64,000 bases of DNA, from the NCBI RefSeq assembly GCF_039839275.1, contig NZ_JBDOQP010000001.1, positions 806,001-870,000 on the forward strand, written 5' to 3'. Of the stretch, positions 63,095 through 64,000 are shown piece after piece (within the stretch, counting starts at the first letter, position 1; every line of letters begins with the position of its first letter). The DNA comes from Aerobium sp039839275. Lineage in GTDB: Bacteria > Pseudomonadota > Alphaproteobacteria > Rhizobiales > Rhizobiaceae. A model generated the notes under the pieces. The model searched no databases. It was not told where the DNA came from and worked only from the letters and a program-made list of their open reading frames with translations. The position numbers and the translations under genes were made by a program.

Positions 63095-63709
63095 ATGGCC
63101 CAGGCACTCAATCGCCTCAAGGAAAGCGCCTCCCAGACGGCTGGACCCTACGTCCATATCGGCCTGACGCCGAACTTTGCCGAGATCGCCGGCGTGTACT
63201 CCGACGACCTCGGCACATCGATGGTCAACGACAAGACCAAGGGCGAGCGCGTCACCATCACCGGACGCGTGCTGGATGGCACAGGCACGGCTCTGAAGGA
63301 TGCGCTGATCGAGATATGGCAGGCCGATGCGGCCGGGCTCTACAACTCTCCGGCGGAAATGCGTGGAGCGGCCGATCCCAATTTCACCGGCTGGGGTCGC
63401 TGCCCGACCAACATGGACACCGGCGAGTTCCGGTTCGAGACGATCAAGCCTGGCCCGGTGCCGTTCAAGGACGGCCGCAAGATGGCGCCGCACATCACGT
63501 TCTGGGTCGTGGCGCGAGGCATCAATATCGGCCTTCACACGCGCATGTATTTTCCCGAGGAGACGGAAGCCAACGACAAGGATCCGATCCTGGGACGCGT
63601 CGAGCATCGCGTGCGCGTACCGACCCTGATTGCGGAAAAGGGCGACGACGGCTACAGGTTCGACATCCATCTCCAGGGCGAGAAGGAAACCGTCTTCTTC
63701 GACATCTGA
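63095..63709 (+). CDS. pcaG: Protocatechuate 3,4-dioxygenase alpha subunit PcaG
   Basis: A 204-residue alpha subunit of the same fold without the full iron set. 'SQTAGPYVHIGLTPNFAEIA' at the N-terminus, 'IEIWQADAAGLY', 'FETIKPGPVPFKDGRKMAPH' and 'HTRMYFPEE' are typical. It shapes the active-site entrance of the alpha-beta unit. Confidence 0.96.
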   Translation: MAQALNRLKESASQTAGPYVHIGLTPNFAEIAGVYSDDLGTSMVNDKTKGERVTITGRVLDGTGTALKDALIEIWQADAAGLYNSPAEMRGAADPNFTGWGRCPTNMDTGEFRFETIKPGPVPFKDGRKMAPHITFWVVARGINIGLHTRMYFPEETEANDKDPILGRVEHRVRVPTLIAEKGDDGYRFDIHLQGEKETVFFDI

Positions 63710-63720
63710 CGGGCAGGGCC

Positions 63721-64000
63721 GTGAGCGTATCTCCCTTCGATCATCCGGTTCTTGGCGGTCTCCTCGGCGACGAGGAGGTCTCGCGCTTTTTTTCCGCCGA
63801 GGCCGAAATGCAGGCGATGCTCGAATTCGAGATCGCGCTTGCCGGCGCCGAGGCGGCAGAAGGCGTCGTTGCCGAAGAGGCGGGCGCAGCGATTGCAAAG
63901 GCGCTCGGCGGCTTCGAGCCCGATCTTGAGCGCCTGCGGGAAGGCACGGCGCGCGACGGCGTTGTCGTGCCGGAACTGGTGAAACAGCTTCGTGCCGTGG
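63721..64000 (+). CDS. pcaB: 3-carboxy-cis,cis-muconate cycloisomerase PcaB (3' partial)
   Basis: A frame opening with GTG at 63721 runs to the window edge (93 codons). It reads 'VSPFDHPVLGGLLGDEEVSR' and 'FFSAEAEMQAMLEFEIALA', the usual N-terminus of PcaB in the fumarase/aspartase superfamily. The GTG lies 11 bp after pcaG, preceded by GGGCAGGGCC. It would lactonise 3-carboxymuconate, the step after PcaHG. Confidence 0.85.
   Translation, partial: MSVSPFDHPVLGGLLGDEEVSRFFSAEAEMQAMLEFEIALAGAEAAEGVVAEEAGAAIAKALGGFEPDLERLREGTARDGVVVPELVKQLRAV

Overview
The window is GC-rich (by eye), densely coded chromosomal DNA of an alphaproteobacterium. A Hyphomicrobiales bacterium of the Mesorhizobium/Phyllobacteriaceae kind is the best guess. 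The signs are many periplasmic-binding-protein ABC transporters, a four-subunit sarcosine-oxidase-type enzyme, hut genes with a GntR-type HutC, a pobA-pca operon, a pbpC/alpha-2-macroglobulin pair and DUF4214 proteins. The assignment rests on gene content and protein character only. No rRNA, IS element, prophage or CRISPR array was seen. There is one tRNA gene, tRNA-Gln(CTG).

Layout. 1-4.6 kb: two tandem, probably secreted, repeat proteins with RTX-like and DUF4214 C-termini; the first is cut by the window edge. 4.8-10.3 kb: a RibD/DHFR-fold reductase, then a minus-strand cluster of a frameshifted cupin, an O-acetylserine-sulfhydrylase-type enzyme and a PLP decarboxylase, with a divergent winged-helix/TPR regulator. 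10.5-15.7 kb: tRNA-Gln, a long-tailed Ppx/GppA phosphatase coupled to rlmE, an MFS exporter and a Tat-exported metallo-hydrolase. 15.7-29.9 kb: an amino-acid aminotransferase, soxBDAG-like genes, an amidase, hutC, hutIHU and a ferredoxin-reductase-type flavoprotein. A perfect 16-bp palindrome, the likely HutC operator, lies between hutC and hutI. 29.9-37.4 kb: pbpC and a giant alpha-2-macroglobulin-like protein. 37.7-43.9 kb: a peptide/opine-type ABC transporter operon. 43.9-45.4 kb: a lipoprotein lytic transglycosylase and a vapBC toxin-antitoxin pair.

45.8-59.7 kb holds what looks like a complete reductive pyrimidine (uracil/thymine) degradation regulon. preT-preA encode dihydropyrimidine dehydrogenase. 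They are followed by an EamA transporter, a small hypothetical gene, a RutR-like TetR regulator, and a long operon: beta-alanine/pyruvate-type aminotransferase, cupin, N-carbamoyl-beta-alanine amidohydrolase, LysE exporter, dihydropyrimidinase and an NMT1/THI5-type ABC importer. Two sites resembling the known E. coli RutR box, sharing an identical 11-mer, lie upstream of the two halves. This is the best supported regulatory inference in the window.

59.7-64 kb is a 4-hydroxybenzoate/protocatechuate module: an AraC (PobR-like) regulator divergent from pobA-pcaC-pcaH-pcaG-pcaB, with pcaB cut by the window edge. Most genes are compact, and stop/start overlaps (ATGA or similar) are frequent. The less ordinary places are the cupin/cysK/decarboxylase cluster, the sox-hut linkage with a short SoxA, the duplicated vapBC operator region, and a CCCTAA hexamer tract in the first gene.
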